Part shown: positions 38,491 to 51,160 of the stretch, in pieces
How positions within the stretch are numbered: position 1 is the first letter of the stretch
How the letters are laid out: the number at the start of each line of letters is the position of its first letter
Assembly (NCBI GenBank): GCA_964036315.1
Contig: OZ038509.1
Coordinates: 29,156,968-29,220,967 of the forward strand
Source: Acanthosepion esculentum
Taxonomy: Eukaryota; Mollusca; Cephalopoda; Sepiida; Sepiidae
Reading direction: 5' to 3'
Length of the DNA: 64,000 bases
Notes under the pieces: generated by a model
What the model was told of the DNA's origin: nothing
Databases searched by the model: none
The model's input: only the letters and a program-made list of their open reading frames with translations
Position numbers and translations under genes: made by a program

Positions 38491-39180
38491 CGATATGGTA
38501 TCGCTCAGAAAATATTGTTTTTGACAATTTCCAACAGTTTTCGCAAAGTTTTATTGCAAATATTAAGTTTTACAAACTTTTGAAAATATTGAATTTTCAA
38601 TGCAAAAGTAAGCATTTCAAGCTAGTTTTTCAACGTTAAACACGCTAATTTCAAATTTGAATATGCTGTTTGAAATCATTAGAAAACGAATAAAATTATT
38701 GAAAATCGATATGGTATCGATCAGAAAATATTGTTTTTGACAATTTCCAACAGTTTACACAAAGTTTTATTGCAAATATTAAGTTTTACAAAGTTTTGAA
38801 AAATATTGAAATTTCAATGCAAAAGTAAGCATTTCAAGCTAGTTTTTCAACGTTAAACACGGTAATTTCAAATTTGAATATGCTGTTTGAAATCATTAGA
38901 AAACCAATAAAATTATTGAAAATCGATATGGTATCGATCAGAAAATATTGTTTTTGACAATTTCCAACAGTTTACACAAAGTTTTATTGCAAATATTAAG
39001 TTTTACAAAGTTTTGAAAAATATAGAAATTTCAATGCAAAAGTAAGCATTTCAAGCTAGTTTTTCAACGTTAAACACGGTAATTTCAAATTTGAATATGC
39101 TGTTTGGAATCATTAGAAAACCAATAAAATTATTGATAATCGATATGGTATCGATCAGAATATATTGTTTTTGACTATTT
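38491..39180 (+). repeat. Long-range duplicated segment, left copy (offset about 7,153)
   Basis: The run tcgctcag (38,501), ttttcgcaaag, cacgctaattt, cgaataaaattattg, then tatagaaattt, tttggaatcattag (39,106), attgataatcg and tcagaatatattg recurs in the same order at 45,654-46,320. The offset shifts from 7,153 to 7,155 because the right copy has two extra A (gaaaaaatattg, about 45,736). This is 33 monomers, the longest-range linked match I found. Confidence 0.75.
38754..38970 (+). repeat. Representative type D monomer (acaaagttttg, 217 bp)
   Basis: At monomer position 40 C is replaced by G, so acaaacttttg becomes acaaagttttg. The rest is type A. The change destroys the aagttt-tac-aaactt dyad and instead makes a direct repeat aagtttt-aca-aagtttt. 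I first see it at about 26,441. After that it is one of the commonest forms up to about 61.2 kb. I did not notice it in the first 26 kb, so it marks a regional subfamily. Confidence 0.85.
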
Positions 39181-42100
39181 CCAACAGTTTACACAAAGTT
39201 TTATTGCAAATATTAAGTTTTACAAAGTTTTGAAAAATATTGAAATTTCAATGCAAAAGTAAGCATTTCAAGCTAGTTTTTCAACGTTAAACACGGTAAT
39301 TTCAAATTTGAATATGCTGTTTGAAATCATTAGAAAACTAATAAAATTATTGTAAATAGATATGGTAACGATCAGAAAATATTGTTTTTGACAATTTCCA
39401 ACAGTTTACACAAAGTTTTATTGCAAATATTAAGTTTTACAAAGTTTTGAAAAATATTGAAATTTCAATGCAAAAGTAAGCATTTCAAGCTAGTTTTTCA
39501 ACGTTAAACACGGTAGTTTAAAATTTGAATATGCTGTTTGAAATCATTAGAAAACCACTAAAATTATTGAAAATCGATATGGTATCGATCAGAAAATATT
39601 GTTTTTGACTATTTCCAACAGTTTATACAAAGTTTTATTGCAAATATTAAGTTTTACAAACTTTTGAAAAATATTGAAATTTCAATGCAAAAGCAATCAA
39701 TTCAAGCTACTTTTCAACGTTAAACACGGTAATTTCAAATGTGAATATGCAGTTTGAAATCATTAGAAAACCAATAAAATTATTGAAAATCGATATGGTA
39801 TCGATCAGAAAATATTGTTTTTGACAATTTCCAACAGTTTACACAAAGTTTTATTGCAAATATTAAGTTTTACAAAGTTTTGAAAAATATTGAAATTTCA
39901 ATGCAAAAGTAAGCATTTCAAGCTAGTTTTTCAACGTTAAACACGGTAATTTCAAATTTGAATATGCTGTTTGAAATCATTAGAAAACCAATAAAATTAT
40001 TGAAAATCGATATGGTATCGATCAGAAAATATTGTTTTTGACAATTTCCAACAGTTTATACAAAGTTTTATTGCAAATATTAAGTTTTACAAACTTTTGA
40101 AAAATATAGAAATTTCAATGCAAAAGTAAGCATTTCAAGCTAGTTTTTCAACGTTAAACACGGTAATTTCAAATTTGAATATGCTGTTTGAAATCATTAG
40201 AAAACCAATAAAATTATTGAAAATCGATATGGTATCGATCAGAAAATATTGTTTTTGACAATTTCCAACAGTTTACACAAAGTTTTATTGCAAATATTAA
40301 GTTTTACAAACTTTTGAAAAATATTGAATTTTCAATGCAAAAGTAAGCATTTCAAGCTAGTTTTTCAACGTTAAACACGGTAGTTTAAAATTTGAATATG
40401 CTGTTTGAAATCATTAGAAAACCAATAAAATTATTGAAAATCGATATGGTATCGATCAGAAAATATTGTTTTTGACAATTTCCAACAGTTTACACAAAGT
40501 TTTATTGCAAATATTAAGTTTTACAAAGTTTTGAAAAATATTGAAATTTCAATGCAAAAGTAAGCATTTCAAGCTAGTTTTTCAACGTTAAACACGGTAA
40601 TTTCAAATTTGAATATGCTGTTTGAAATCATTAGAAAACCAATAAAATTATTGAAAATCGATATGGTATCGATCAGAAAATATTGTTTTTGACAATTTCC
40701 AACAGTTTACACAAAGTTTTATTGCAAATATTAAGTTTTACAAACTTTTGAAAAATATAGAAATTTCAATGCAAAAGTAAGCATTTCAAGCTAGTTTTTC
40801 AACGTTAAACACGGTAATTTCAAATTTGAATATGCTGTTTGAAATCATTAGAAAACCAATAAAATTATTGAAAATCGATATGGTATCGATCAGAAAATAT
40901 TGTTTTTGACTATTTCCAACAGTTTACACAAAGTTTTATTGCAAATATTAAGTTTTACAAACTTTTGAAAAATATTAAATTTTCAATGCAAAAGTAAGCA
41001 TTTCAAGCTAGTTTTTCAACGTTAAACACGGTAGTTTAAAATTTGAATATGCTGTTTGAAATCATTAGAAAACCAATAAAATTATTGAAAATCGATATGG
41101 TATCGATCAGAAAATATTGTTTTTGACAATTTCCAACAGTTTTCGCAAAGTTTTATTGCAAATATTAAGTTTTACAAACTTTTGAAAATATTGAATTTTC
41201 AATGCAAAAGTAAGCATTTCAAGCTAGTTTTTCAACGTTAAACACGCTAATTTCAAATTTGAATATGCTGTTTGAAATCATTAGAAAACCAATAAAATTA
41301 TTGAAAATCGATATGGTATCGATCAGAAAATATTGTTTTTGACAATTTCCAACAGTTTATACAAAGTTTTATTGCAAATATTAAGTTTTACAAAGTTTTG
41401 AAAAATATTGAATTTTCAATGCAAAAGTAAGCATTTCAAGCTAGTTTTTCAACGTTAAACACGGTAATTTCAAATTTGAATATGCTGTTTGAAATCATTA
41501 GAAAACGAATAAAATTATTGAAAATCGATATGGTATCGATCAGAAAATATTGTTTTTGACAATTTCCAACAGTTTACACAAAGTTTTATTGCAAATATTA
41601 AGTTTTACAAACTTTTGAAAAATATTGAAATTTCAATGCAAAAGTAAGCATTTCAAGCTAGTTTTTCAACGTTAAACACGGTAATTTCAAATTTGAATAT
41701 GCTGTTTGAAATCATTAGAAAACCAATAAAATTATTGAAAATCGATATGGTATCGATCAGAAAATATTGTTTTTGACAATTTCCAACAGTTTACACAAAG
41801 TTTTATTGCAAATATTAAGTTTTACAAAGTTTTGAAAAATATAGAAATTTCAATGCAAAAGTAAGCATTTCAAGCTAGTTTTTCAACGTTAAACACGGTA
41901 ATTTCAAATTTGAATATGCTGTTTGAAATCATTAGAAAACCAATAAAATTATTGAAAATCGATATGATATCGATCAGAAAATATTGTTTTTGACTATTTC
42001 CAACAGTTTACACAAAGTTTTATTGCAAATATTAAGTTTTACAAACTTTTGAAAAATATTAAATTTTCAATGCAAAAGTAAGCATTTCAAGCTAGTTTTT

Positions 42101-43319
42101 CAACGTTAAACACGGTAGTTTAAAATTTGAATATGCTGTTTGAAATCATTAGAAAACCAATAAAATTATTGAAAATCGATATGGTATCGATCAGAAAATA
42201 TTGTTTTTGACAATTTCCAACAGTTTTCGCAAAGTTTTATTGCAAATATTAAGTTTTACAAAGATTTGAAAAATATTGAAATTTCAATGCAAAAGTAAGC
42301 ATTTCAAGCTAGTTTTTCAACGATAAACACGTTAATTTCAAATTTGAATATGCTGTTTGAAATCATTAGAAAACCAATAAAATTATTGAAAATCGATATG
42401 GTAACGATCAGAAAATATTGTTTTTGACAATTTCCAAAAGTTTACACAAAGTTTTATTGCAAATATTAAGTTTTACAAAGTTTTGAAAAATATTGAAATT
42501 TCAATGCAAAAGTAAGCATTTCAAGCTAGTTTTTCAACGTTAAACACGGTAATTTCAAATTTGAATATGCTGTTTGAAATCATTAGAAAACCAATAAAAT
42601 TATTGAAAATCGATATGGTATCGATCAGAAAATATTGTTTTTGACTATTTCCAACAGTTTATACAAAGTTTTATTGCAAATATTAAGTTTTACAAACTTT
42701 TGAAAAATGTTGAAATTTCAATGCAAAAGCAAGCAATTCAAGCTACTTTTCAACGTTAAACACGGTAATTTCAAATGTGAATATGCAGTTTGAAATCATT
42801 AGAAAACCAATAAAATTATTGAAATTCGATATGGTATCGATCAGAAAATATTGTTTTTGACAATTTCCAACAGTTTACACAAAGTTTTATTGCAAATATT
42901 AAGTTTTACAAACTTTTGAAAAACATTGAAATTTCAATGCAAAAGCAAGCAATTCAAGCTACTTTTCAACGTTAAACTCGGTAATTTCAAATGTGAATAT
43001 GCAGTTTGAAATCATTAGAAAACCATAAAAATTATTGAGAATCGATATGGTATCGATCAGAAAATATTGGTTTTGACAATTTCCAACAGTTTACACAAAG
43101 TTTTATTGCAAATATTAAGTTTTACAAACTTTTGAAAAATATTGAATTTTCAATGCAAAAGTAAGCATTTCAAGCTAGTTTTTCAACGTTAAACACGGTA
43201 ATTTCAAATTTGAATATGCTGTTTGAAATCATTAGAAAACCAATAAAATTATTGAAAATCGATATGGTATCGATCAGAAAATATTGTTTTTGACTATTTC
43301 CAACAGTTTACACAAAGTT
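39181..43319 (+). repeat. Mixed A, B, C and D monomers
   Basis: No dominant period. A 5-monomer echo exists: aatattaaattttc at 40,971 and 42,055 (1,084 bp), each followed by ggtagtttaaaatttg and a ttttcgcaaag monomer. Private changes include attgtaaatagatatggtaacg (about 39,350), atatgatatcg (about 41,963), agatttgaaaa (about 42,261), tccaaaagttt (about 42,434), aaaccataaaaatt (about 43,021) and attggttttgac (about 43,066). There is only satellite sequence here. Confidence 0.65.
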
Positions 43320-44619
43320 TTATTGCAAATATTAAGTTTTACAAAGTTTTGAAAAATATTGAAATTTCAATGCAAAAGTAAGCATTTCAAGCTAGTTTTT
43401 CAACGTTAAACACGGTAGTTTAAAATTTGAATATGCTGTTTGAAATCATTAGAAAAACAATAAAATTATTGAAAATCGATATGGTATCGATCAGAAAATA
43501 TTGTTTTTGACTATTTCCAACAGTTTATAAAAAGTTTTATTGCAAATATTAAGTTTTACAAACTTTTGAAAAATATTGAAATTTCAATGCAAAAGCAAGC
43601 AATTCAAGCTACTTTTCAACGTTAAACACGGTAATTTCAAATGTGAATATGCAGTTTGAAATCATTAGAAAACCAATAAAATTATTGAAAATCGATATGG
43701 TATCGATCAGAAAATATTGTTTTTGACAATTTCCAACAGTTTACACAAAGTTTTATTGCAAATATTAAGTTTTACAAAGTTTTGAAAAATATAGAAATTT
43801 CAATGCAAAAGTAAGCATTTCAAGCTAGTTTTTCAACGTTAAACACGGTAATTTCAAATTTGAATATGCTGTTTGAAATCATTAGAAAACCAATAAAATT
43901 ATTGATAATCGATATGGTATCGATCAGAAAATATTGTTTTTGACTATTTCCAACAGTTTACACAAAGTTTTATTGCAAATATTAAGTTTTACAAACTTTT
44001 GAAAAATATTGAAATTTCAATGCAAAAGTAAGCATTTCAAGCTAGTTTTTCAACGTTAAACACGGTAATTTCAAATTTGAATATGCTGTTTGAAATCATT
44101 AGAAAACCAATAAAATTATTGAAAATCGATATGGTATCGATCAGAAAATATTGTTTTTGACTATTTCCAACAGTTTACACAAAGTTTTATTGCAAATATT
44201 AAGTTTTACAAACTTTTGAAAAATATTGAATTTTCAATGCAAAAGTAAGCATTTCAAGCTAGTTTTTCAACGTTAAACACGGTAGTTTAAAATTTGAATA
44301 TGCTGTTTGAAATCATTAGAAAACCAATAAAATTATTGAAAATCGATATGGTATCGCTCAGAAAATATTGTTTTTGACAATTTCCAACAGTTTTCGCAAA
44401 GTTTTATTGCAAATATTAAGTTTTACAAACTTTTGAAAATATTGAATTTTCAATGCAAAAGTAAGCATTTCAAGCTAGTTTTTCAACGTTAAACACGCTA
44501 ATTTCAAATTTGAATATGCTGTTTGAAATCATTAGAAAACGAATAAAATTATTGAAAATCGATATGGTATCGATCAGAAAATATTGTTTTTGACAATTTC
44601 CAACAGTTTACATAAAGTT
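43320..44619 (+). repeat. 6-mer HOR copy 1 (1,300 bp)
   Basis: Offset 1,300 bp to copy 2: agaaaaacaa 43,451/44,751, tataaaaag about 43,527/44,827, tatagaaattt, attgataatcg, ggtagttta, tcgctcag 44,354/45,654, cacgctaattt and cgaataaaattattg in fixed order. It is unrelated in monomer content to the 1,300-bp 6-mer at 17.4-19.9 kb. Confidence 0.85.
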
Positions 44620-45921
44620 TTATTGCAAATATTAAGTTTTACAAAGTTTTGAAAAATATTGAAATTTCAATGCAAAAGTAAGCATTTCAAGCTAGTTTTT
44701 CAACGTTAAACACGGTAGTTTAAAATTTGAATATGCTGTTTGAAATCATTAGAAAAACAATAAAATTATTGAAAATCGATATGGTATCGATCAGAAAATA
44801 TTGTTTTTGACTATTTCCAACAGTTTATAAAAAGTTTTATTGCAAATATTAAGTTTTACAAACTTTTGAAAAATATTGAAATTTCAATGCAAAAGCAAGC
44901 AATTCAAGCTACTTTTCAACGTTAAACACGGTAATTTCAAATGTGAATATGCAGTTTGAAATCATTAGAAAACCAATAAAATTATTGAAAATCGATATGG
45001 TATCGATCAGAAAATATTGTTTTTGACAATTTTCAACAGTTTACACAAAGTTTTATTGCAAATATTAAGTTTTACAAAGTTTTGAAAAATATAGAAATTT
45101 CAATGCAAAAGTAAGCATTTCAAGCTAGTTTTTCAACGTTAAACACGGTAATTTCAAATTTGAATATGCTGTTTGAAATCATTAGAAAACCAATAAAATT
45201 ATTGATAATCGATATGGTATCGATCAGAAAATATTGTTTTTGACTATTTCCAACAGTTTACACAAAGTTTTATTGCAAATATTAAGTTTTACAAACTTTT
45301 GAAAAATATTAAAATATCAATGCAAAAGTAAGCATTTCAAGCTAGTTTTTCAACGTTAAACACGGTAATTTCAAATTTGAATATGCTGTTTGAAATCATT
45401 AGAAAACCAATAAAATTATTGAAAATCGATATGGTATCGATCAGAAAATATTGTTTTTGACTATTTCCAACAGTTTACACAAAGTTTTATTGCAAATATT
45501 AAGTTTTACAAACTTTTGAAAAATATTGAATTTTCAATGCAAAAGTAAGCATTTCAAGCTAGTTTTTCAACGTTAAACACGGTAGTTTAAAATTTGAATA
45601 TGCTGTTTGAAATCATTAGAAAACCAATAAAATTATTGAAAATCGATATGGTATCGCTCAGAAAATATTGTTTTTGACAATTTCCAACAGTTTTCGCAAA
45701 GTTTTATTGCAAATATTAAGTTTTACAAACTTTTGAAAAAATATTGAATTTTCAATGCAAAAGTAAGCATTTCAAGCTAGTTTTTCAACGTTAAACACGC
45801 TAATTTCAAATTTGAATATGCTGTTTGAAATCATTAGAAAACGAATAAAATTATTGAAAATCGATATGGTATCGATCAGAAAATATTGTTTTTGACAATT
45901 TCCAACAGTTTACACAAAGTT
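44620..45921 (+). repeat. 6-mer HOR copy 2
   Basis: Tandem copy of 43,320-44,619. Differences I see are ttttcaacagttt (about 45,029), aatattaaaatatcaatg (about 45,307) and two extra A in gaaaaaatattg (about 45,736). After about 45,990 ggtaattt replaces ggtagttt, so the match ends. Confidence 0.82.
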
Positions 45922-46340
45922 TTATTGCAAATATTAAGTTTTACAAAGTTTTGAAAAATATTGAAATTTCAATGCAAAAGTAAGCATTTCAAGCTAGTTT
46001 TTCAACGTTAAACACGGTAATTTCAAATTTGAATATGCTGTTTGAAATCATTAGAAAACCAATAAAATTATTGAAAATCGATATGGTATCGATCAGAAAA
46101 TATTGTTTTTGACAATTTCCAACAGTTTACACAAAGTTTTATTGCAAATATTAAGTTTTACAAAGTTTTGAAAAATATAGAAATTTCAATGCAAAAGTAA
46201 GCATTTCAAGCTAGTTTTTCAACGTTAAACACGGTAATTTCAAATTTGAATATGCTGTTTGGAATCATTAGAAAACCAATAAAATTATTGATAATCGATA
46301 TGGTATCGATCAGAATATATTGTTTTTGACTATTTCCAAC
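45600..46340 (+). repeat. Long-range duplicated segment, right copy
   Basis: Counterpart of about 38,491-39,180, with tcgctcag (45,654), tatagaaattt, tttggaatcattag (46,261), attgataatcg and tcagaatatattg. It overlaps the end of 6-mer copy 2, which shows that the 6-mer was built from a unit also present 7.15 kb upstream. Confidence 0.72.
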
Positions 46341-49300
46341 AGTTTACACGAAGTTTTATTGCAAATATTAAGTTTTACAAACTTTTGAAAAATATTGAAA
46401 TTTCAATGCAAAAGCAATCAATTCAAGCTACTTTTCAACGTTAAACACGGTAATTTCAAATGTGAATATGCAGTTTGAAATCATTAGAAAAACAATAAAA
46501 TTATTGAAAATCGATATGGTATCGATCAGAAAATATTGTTTTTGACAATTTCCAACAGTTTACACAAAGTTTTATTGCAAATATTAAGTTTTACAAAGTT
46601 TTGAAAAATATTGAAATTTCAATGCAAAAGTAAGCATTTCAAGCTAGTTTTTCAACGTTAAACACGGTAATTTCAAATTTGAATATGCTGTTTGAAATCA
46701 TTAGAAAACCAATAAAATTATTGAAAATCGATATGGTATCGATCAGAAAATATTGTTTTTGACAATTTCCAACAGTTTATAAAAAGTTTTATTGCAAATA
46801 TTAAGTTTTACAAACTTTTGAAAAATATTGAAATTTCAATGCAAAAGCAAGCAATTCAAGCTACTTTTCAACGTTAAACACGGTAATTTTAAATGTGAAT
46901 ATGCAGTTTGAAATCGTTAGAAAACCAATAAAATTATTGAAAATCGATATGGTATCGATCAGAAAATATTGTTTTTGACAATTTCCAACAGTTTACACAA
47001 AGTTTTATTGCAAATATTAAGTTTTACAAAGTTTTGAAAAATATTGAAATTTCAATGCAAAAGTAAGCATTTCAAGCTAGTTTTTCAACGTTAAACACGG
47101 TAATTTCAAATTTGAATATGCTGTTTGAAATCATTAGAAAACCAATAAAATTATTGAAAATCGATATGGTATCGATCAGAAAATATTGTTTTTGACAATT
47201 TCCAACAGTTTACACAAAGTTTTATTGCAAATATTAAGTTTTACAAAGTTTTGAAAAATATAGAAATTTCAATGCAAAAGTAAGCATTTCAAGCTAGTTT
47301 TTCAACGTTAAACACGGTAATTTCAAATTTGAATATGATGTTTGAAATCATTAGAAAACCAATAAAATTATTGAAAATCGATATGGTATCGATCAGAAAA
47401 TATTGTTTTTGACAATTTCCAACAGTTTACACAAAGTTTTATTGCAAATATTAAGTTTTACAAACTTTTGAAAAATATTGAATTTTCAATGCAAAAGTAA
47501 GCATTTCAAGCTAGTTTTTCAACGTTAAACACGGTAGTTTAAAATTTGAATATGCTGTTTGAAATCATTAGAAAACCAATAAAATTATTGAAAATCGATA
47601 TGGTATCGATCAGAAAATATTGTTTTTGACAATTTCCAACAGTTTTCGGAAAGTTTTATTGCAAATATTAAGTTTTACAAACTTTTGAAAATATTGAATT
47701 TTCAATGCAAAAGTAAGCATTTCAAGCTAGTTTTTCAACGTTAAACACGCTAATTTCAAATTTGAATATGCTGTTTGAAATCATTAGAAAACCAATAAAA
47801 TTATTGAAAATCGATATGGTATCGATCAGAAAATATTGTTTTTGACAATTTCCAACAGTTTATACAAAGTTTTATTGCAAATATTAAGTTTTACAAAGTT
47901 TTGAAAAATATAGAAATTTCAATGCAAAAGTAAGCATTTCAAGCTAGTTTTTCAACGTTAAACACGGTAATTTCAAATTTGAATATGCTGTTTGAAATCA
48001 TTAGAAAACCAATAAAATTATTGAAAATCGATATGGTATCGATCAGAAAATATTGTTTTTGACAATTTCCAACAGTTTACACAAAGTTTTATTGCAAATA
48101 TTAAGTTTTACAAACTTTTGAAAAATATTGAATTTTCAATGCAAAAGTAAGCATTTCAAGCTAGTTTTTCAACGTTAAACACGGTAGTTTAAAATTTGAA
48201 TATGCTGTTTGAAATCATTAGAAAACCAATAAAATTATTGAAAATCGATATGGTATCGATCAGAAAATATTGTTTTTGACAATTTCCAACAGTTTATACA
48301 AAGTTTTATTGCAAATATTAAGTTTTACAAAGTTTTGAAAAATATTGAAATTTCAATGCAAAAGTAAGCATTTCAAGCTAGTTTTTCAACGTTAAACACG
48401 GTAATTTCAAATTTGAATATGCTGTTTGAAATCATTAGAAAACCAATAAAATTATTGAAAATCGATATGGTATCGATCAGAAAATATTGTTTTTGACAAT
48501 TTCCAACAGTTTACACAAAGTTTTTTTGCAAATATTCAGTTTTACAAACTTTTGAAAAATATTGAATTTTCAATGCAAAAGTAAGCATTTCAAGCTAGTT
48601 TTTCAACGTTAAACACGGTAATTTCAAATTTGAATATGCTGTTTGAAATCATTAGAAAAACAATAAAATTATTGAAAATCGATATGGTATCGATCAGAAA
48701 ATATTGTTTTTGACAATTTCCAACAGTTTATACAAAGTTTTATTGCAAATATTAAGTTTTACAAAGTTTTGAAAAATATTGAATTTTCAATGCAAAAGTA
48801 AGCATTTCAAGATAGTTTTTCAACGTTAAACACGGTAATTTCAAATTTGAATATGCTGTTTGAAATCATTAGAAAACCAATAAAATTATTGAAAATCGAT
48901 ATGGTATCGATCAGAAAATATTGTTTTTGACTATTTCCAACTGTTTACACAAAGTTTTATTGCAAATATTAAGTTTTACAAACTTTTGAAAAATATTGAA
49001 TTTTCAATGCAAAAGTAAGCATTTCAAGCTAGTTTTTCAACGTTAAACACGGTAATTTCAAATTTGAATATGCTGTTTGAAATCATTAGAAAACCAATAA
49101 AATTATTGAAAATCGATATGGTATCGATCAGAAAATATTGTTTTTGACAATTTCCAACAGTTTACACGAAGTTTTATTGCAAATATTAAGTTTTACAAAG
49201 TTTTGAAAAATATTGAAATTTCAATGCAAAAGTAAGCATTTCAAGCTAGTTTTTCAACGTTAAACACGGTAATTTCAAATTTGAATATGCTGTTTGAAAT

Positions 49301-49824
49301 CATTAGAAAAACCAATAAAATTATTGAAAATCGATATGGTATCGATCAGAAAATATTGTTTTTGACAATTTCCAACAGTTTACAAAAAGTTTTATTGCAA
49401 ATAATAAGTTTTACAAAGTTTTGAAAAATATTGAAATTTCAATGCAAAAGTAAGCATTTCAAGCTAGTTTTTCAACGTTAAACACGGTAATTTCAAATTT
49501 GAATATGCTGTTTGAAATCATTAGAAAGCCAATAAAATTATTGAAAATCGATATGGTATCGATCAGAAAATATTGTTTTTGACAATTTCCAACAGTTTAT
49601 ACAAAGTTTTATTGCAAATATTAAGTTTTACAAAGTTTTGAAAAATATTGAAATTTCAATGCAAAAGTAAGCATTTCAAGCTAGTTTTTCAACGTTAAAC
49701 ACGGTAATTTCAAATTTGAATATGCTGTTTGAAATCATTAGAAAAACAATAAAATTATTGAAAATCGATATGGTATCGATCAGAAAATATTGTTTTTGAC
49801 AATTTCCAACAGTTTATACAAAGT
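46341..49824 (+). repeat. Mixed A, B, C and D monomers
   Basis: Ordinary monomers. Marks include ttacacgaag (about 46,346 and 49,163), atttttgcaaatattcag (about 48,523), agaaaaaccaataaaa with one extra A (about 49,306), aataataag (about 49,400) and agaaagccaata (about 49,524). These reappear at 53-61 kb in altered spacings (3,900, 4,333 and 4,768 bp), which suggests several overlapping duplications. Confidence 0.6.
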
Positions 49825-51160
49825 TTTATTGCAAATATTAAGTTTTACAAACTTTTGAAAAATATTGAAATTTCAATGCAAAAGCAAGCTATTCAAGCTA
49901 CTTTTGAACGTTAAACACGGTAATTTCAAATGTGAATATGCAGTTTGAAATCATTAGAAAACCAATAAAATTATTGAAAATCGATATGGTATCGATCAGA
50001 AAATATTGTTTTTGAAAATTTCCAACAGTTTACACAAAGTTTTACTGCAAATATTAAGTTTTACAAACTTTTGAAAAATATTGAATTTTCAATGCAAAAG
50101 TAAGCATTTCAAGCTAGTTTTCAACGTTAAACACGGTAGTTTAAAATTTGAATATGCTGTTTGAAATCATTAGAAAACCAATAAAATTATTGAAAATCGA
50201 TATGGTATCGATCAGAAAATATTGTTTTTGACAATTTCCAACAGTTTTCGCAAAGTTTTATTGCAAATATTAAATTTTACAAACTTTTGAAAAATATTGA
50301 ATTTTCAATGCAAAAGTAAGTATTTCAAGCTAGTTTTTCAACGTTAAACACGGTAGTTTCAAATTTGAATATGCTGTTTGAAATCATTAGAAAACCAATA
50401 AAATTATTGAAAATCGATATGGTATCGATCAGAAAATATTGTTTTTGACAATTTCCAACAGTTTTCGCAAAGTTTTATTGCAAATATTAAGTTTTACAAA
50501 CGTTTGAAAATATTGAACTTTCAATGCAAAAGTAAGCATTTCAAGTTAGTTTTTCAACGTTAATCACGGTAATTTCAAATTTGAATATGCTGTATAAATC
50601 ATTAGAAAACCAATAAAATTATTGAAAATCGATATGGTATCGATCAGAAAATATTGTTTTTGACAATTTCCAACAGTTTACACAAAGTTTTATTGCAAAA
50701 ATTAAGTTTTACAAACTTTTGAAAAATATTGAATTTTCAATGCAAAAGTAAGGATTTCAAGCTAGTTTTTCAACGTTGAACACGGTAATTTCAAATTTTA
50801 ATATGCTGTTTGAAATCATTAGAAAAACAATAAAATTATTGAAAATCGATATGGCATCGATCAGAAAATATTGTTTTTGACTATTTCCAACAGTTTATAA
50901 AAAGTTTTATTGCAAATATTAAGTTTTACAAACTTTTGAAAAATATTGAAATTTCAATGCAAAAGCAAGCAATTCAAGCTACTTTTCAACGTTAAACACG
51001 GTAATTTCAAATGTGAATATGCCGTTTGAAATCATTAGAAAACCAATAAAATTATTGAAAATCGATATGGTATCGATCAGAAAATATTGTTTTTGACAAT
51101 TTCCAACAGTTTACACAAAGTTTTATTGCAAATATTAAGTTTTACAAACTTTTGAAAAAT
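49825..51160 (+). repeat. 19-mer offset block, left copy
   Basis: Matches about 53,941-55,269. The offset is 4,116 bp at cttttgaacg (49,901/54,017) and 4,109 bp after a 7-bp loss in the right copy (taagtatttc 50,317/54,426, tgtataaatc 50,591/54,700, atggcatcg 50,851/54,960). Private changes here are gttaatcacgg (about 50,560) and gtaaggattt (about 50,748). Confidence 0.8.
50461..51053 (+). repeat. Three-monomer variant cassette, first occurrence
   Basis: Three unusual monomers in fixed order. (1) ttttcgcaaag, gaactttcaatg, aagttag and tgctgtataaatc, with a 2-bp loss. (2) gcaaaaattaag, cgttgaacacgg, ttttaatatg, agaaaaacaa and atggcatcg. (3) tataaaaag, gcaagcaattc and tgtgaatatgccg. The distance from tgtataaatc to atggcatcg is exactly 260 bp here and in later copies starting near 54,569, 55,984, 57,065, 58,798 and 61,616. 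Confidence 0.82.
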
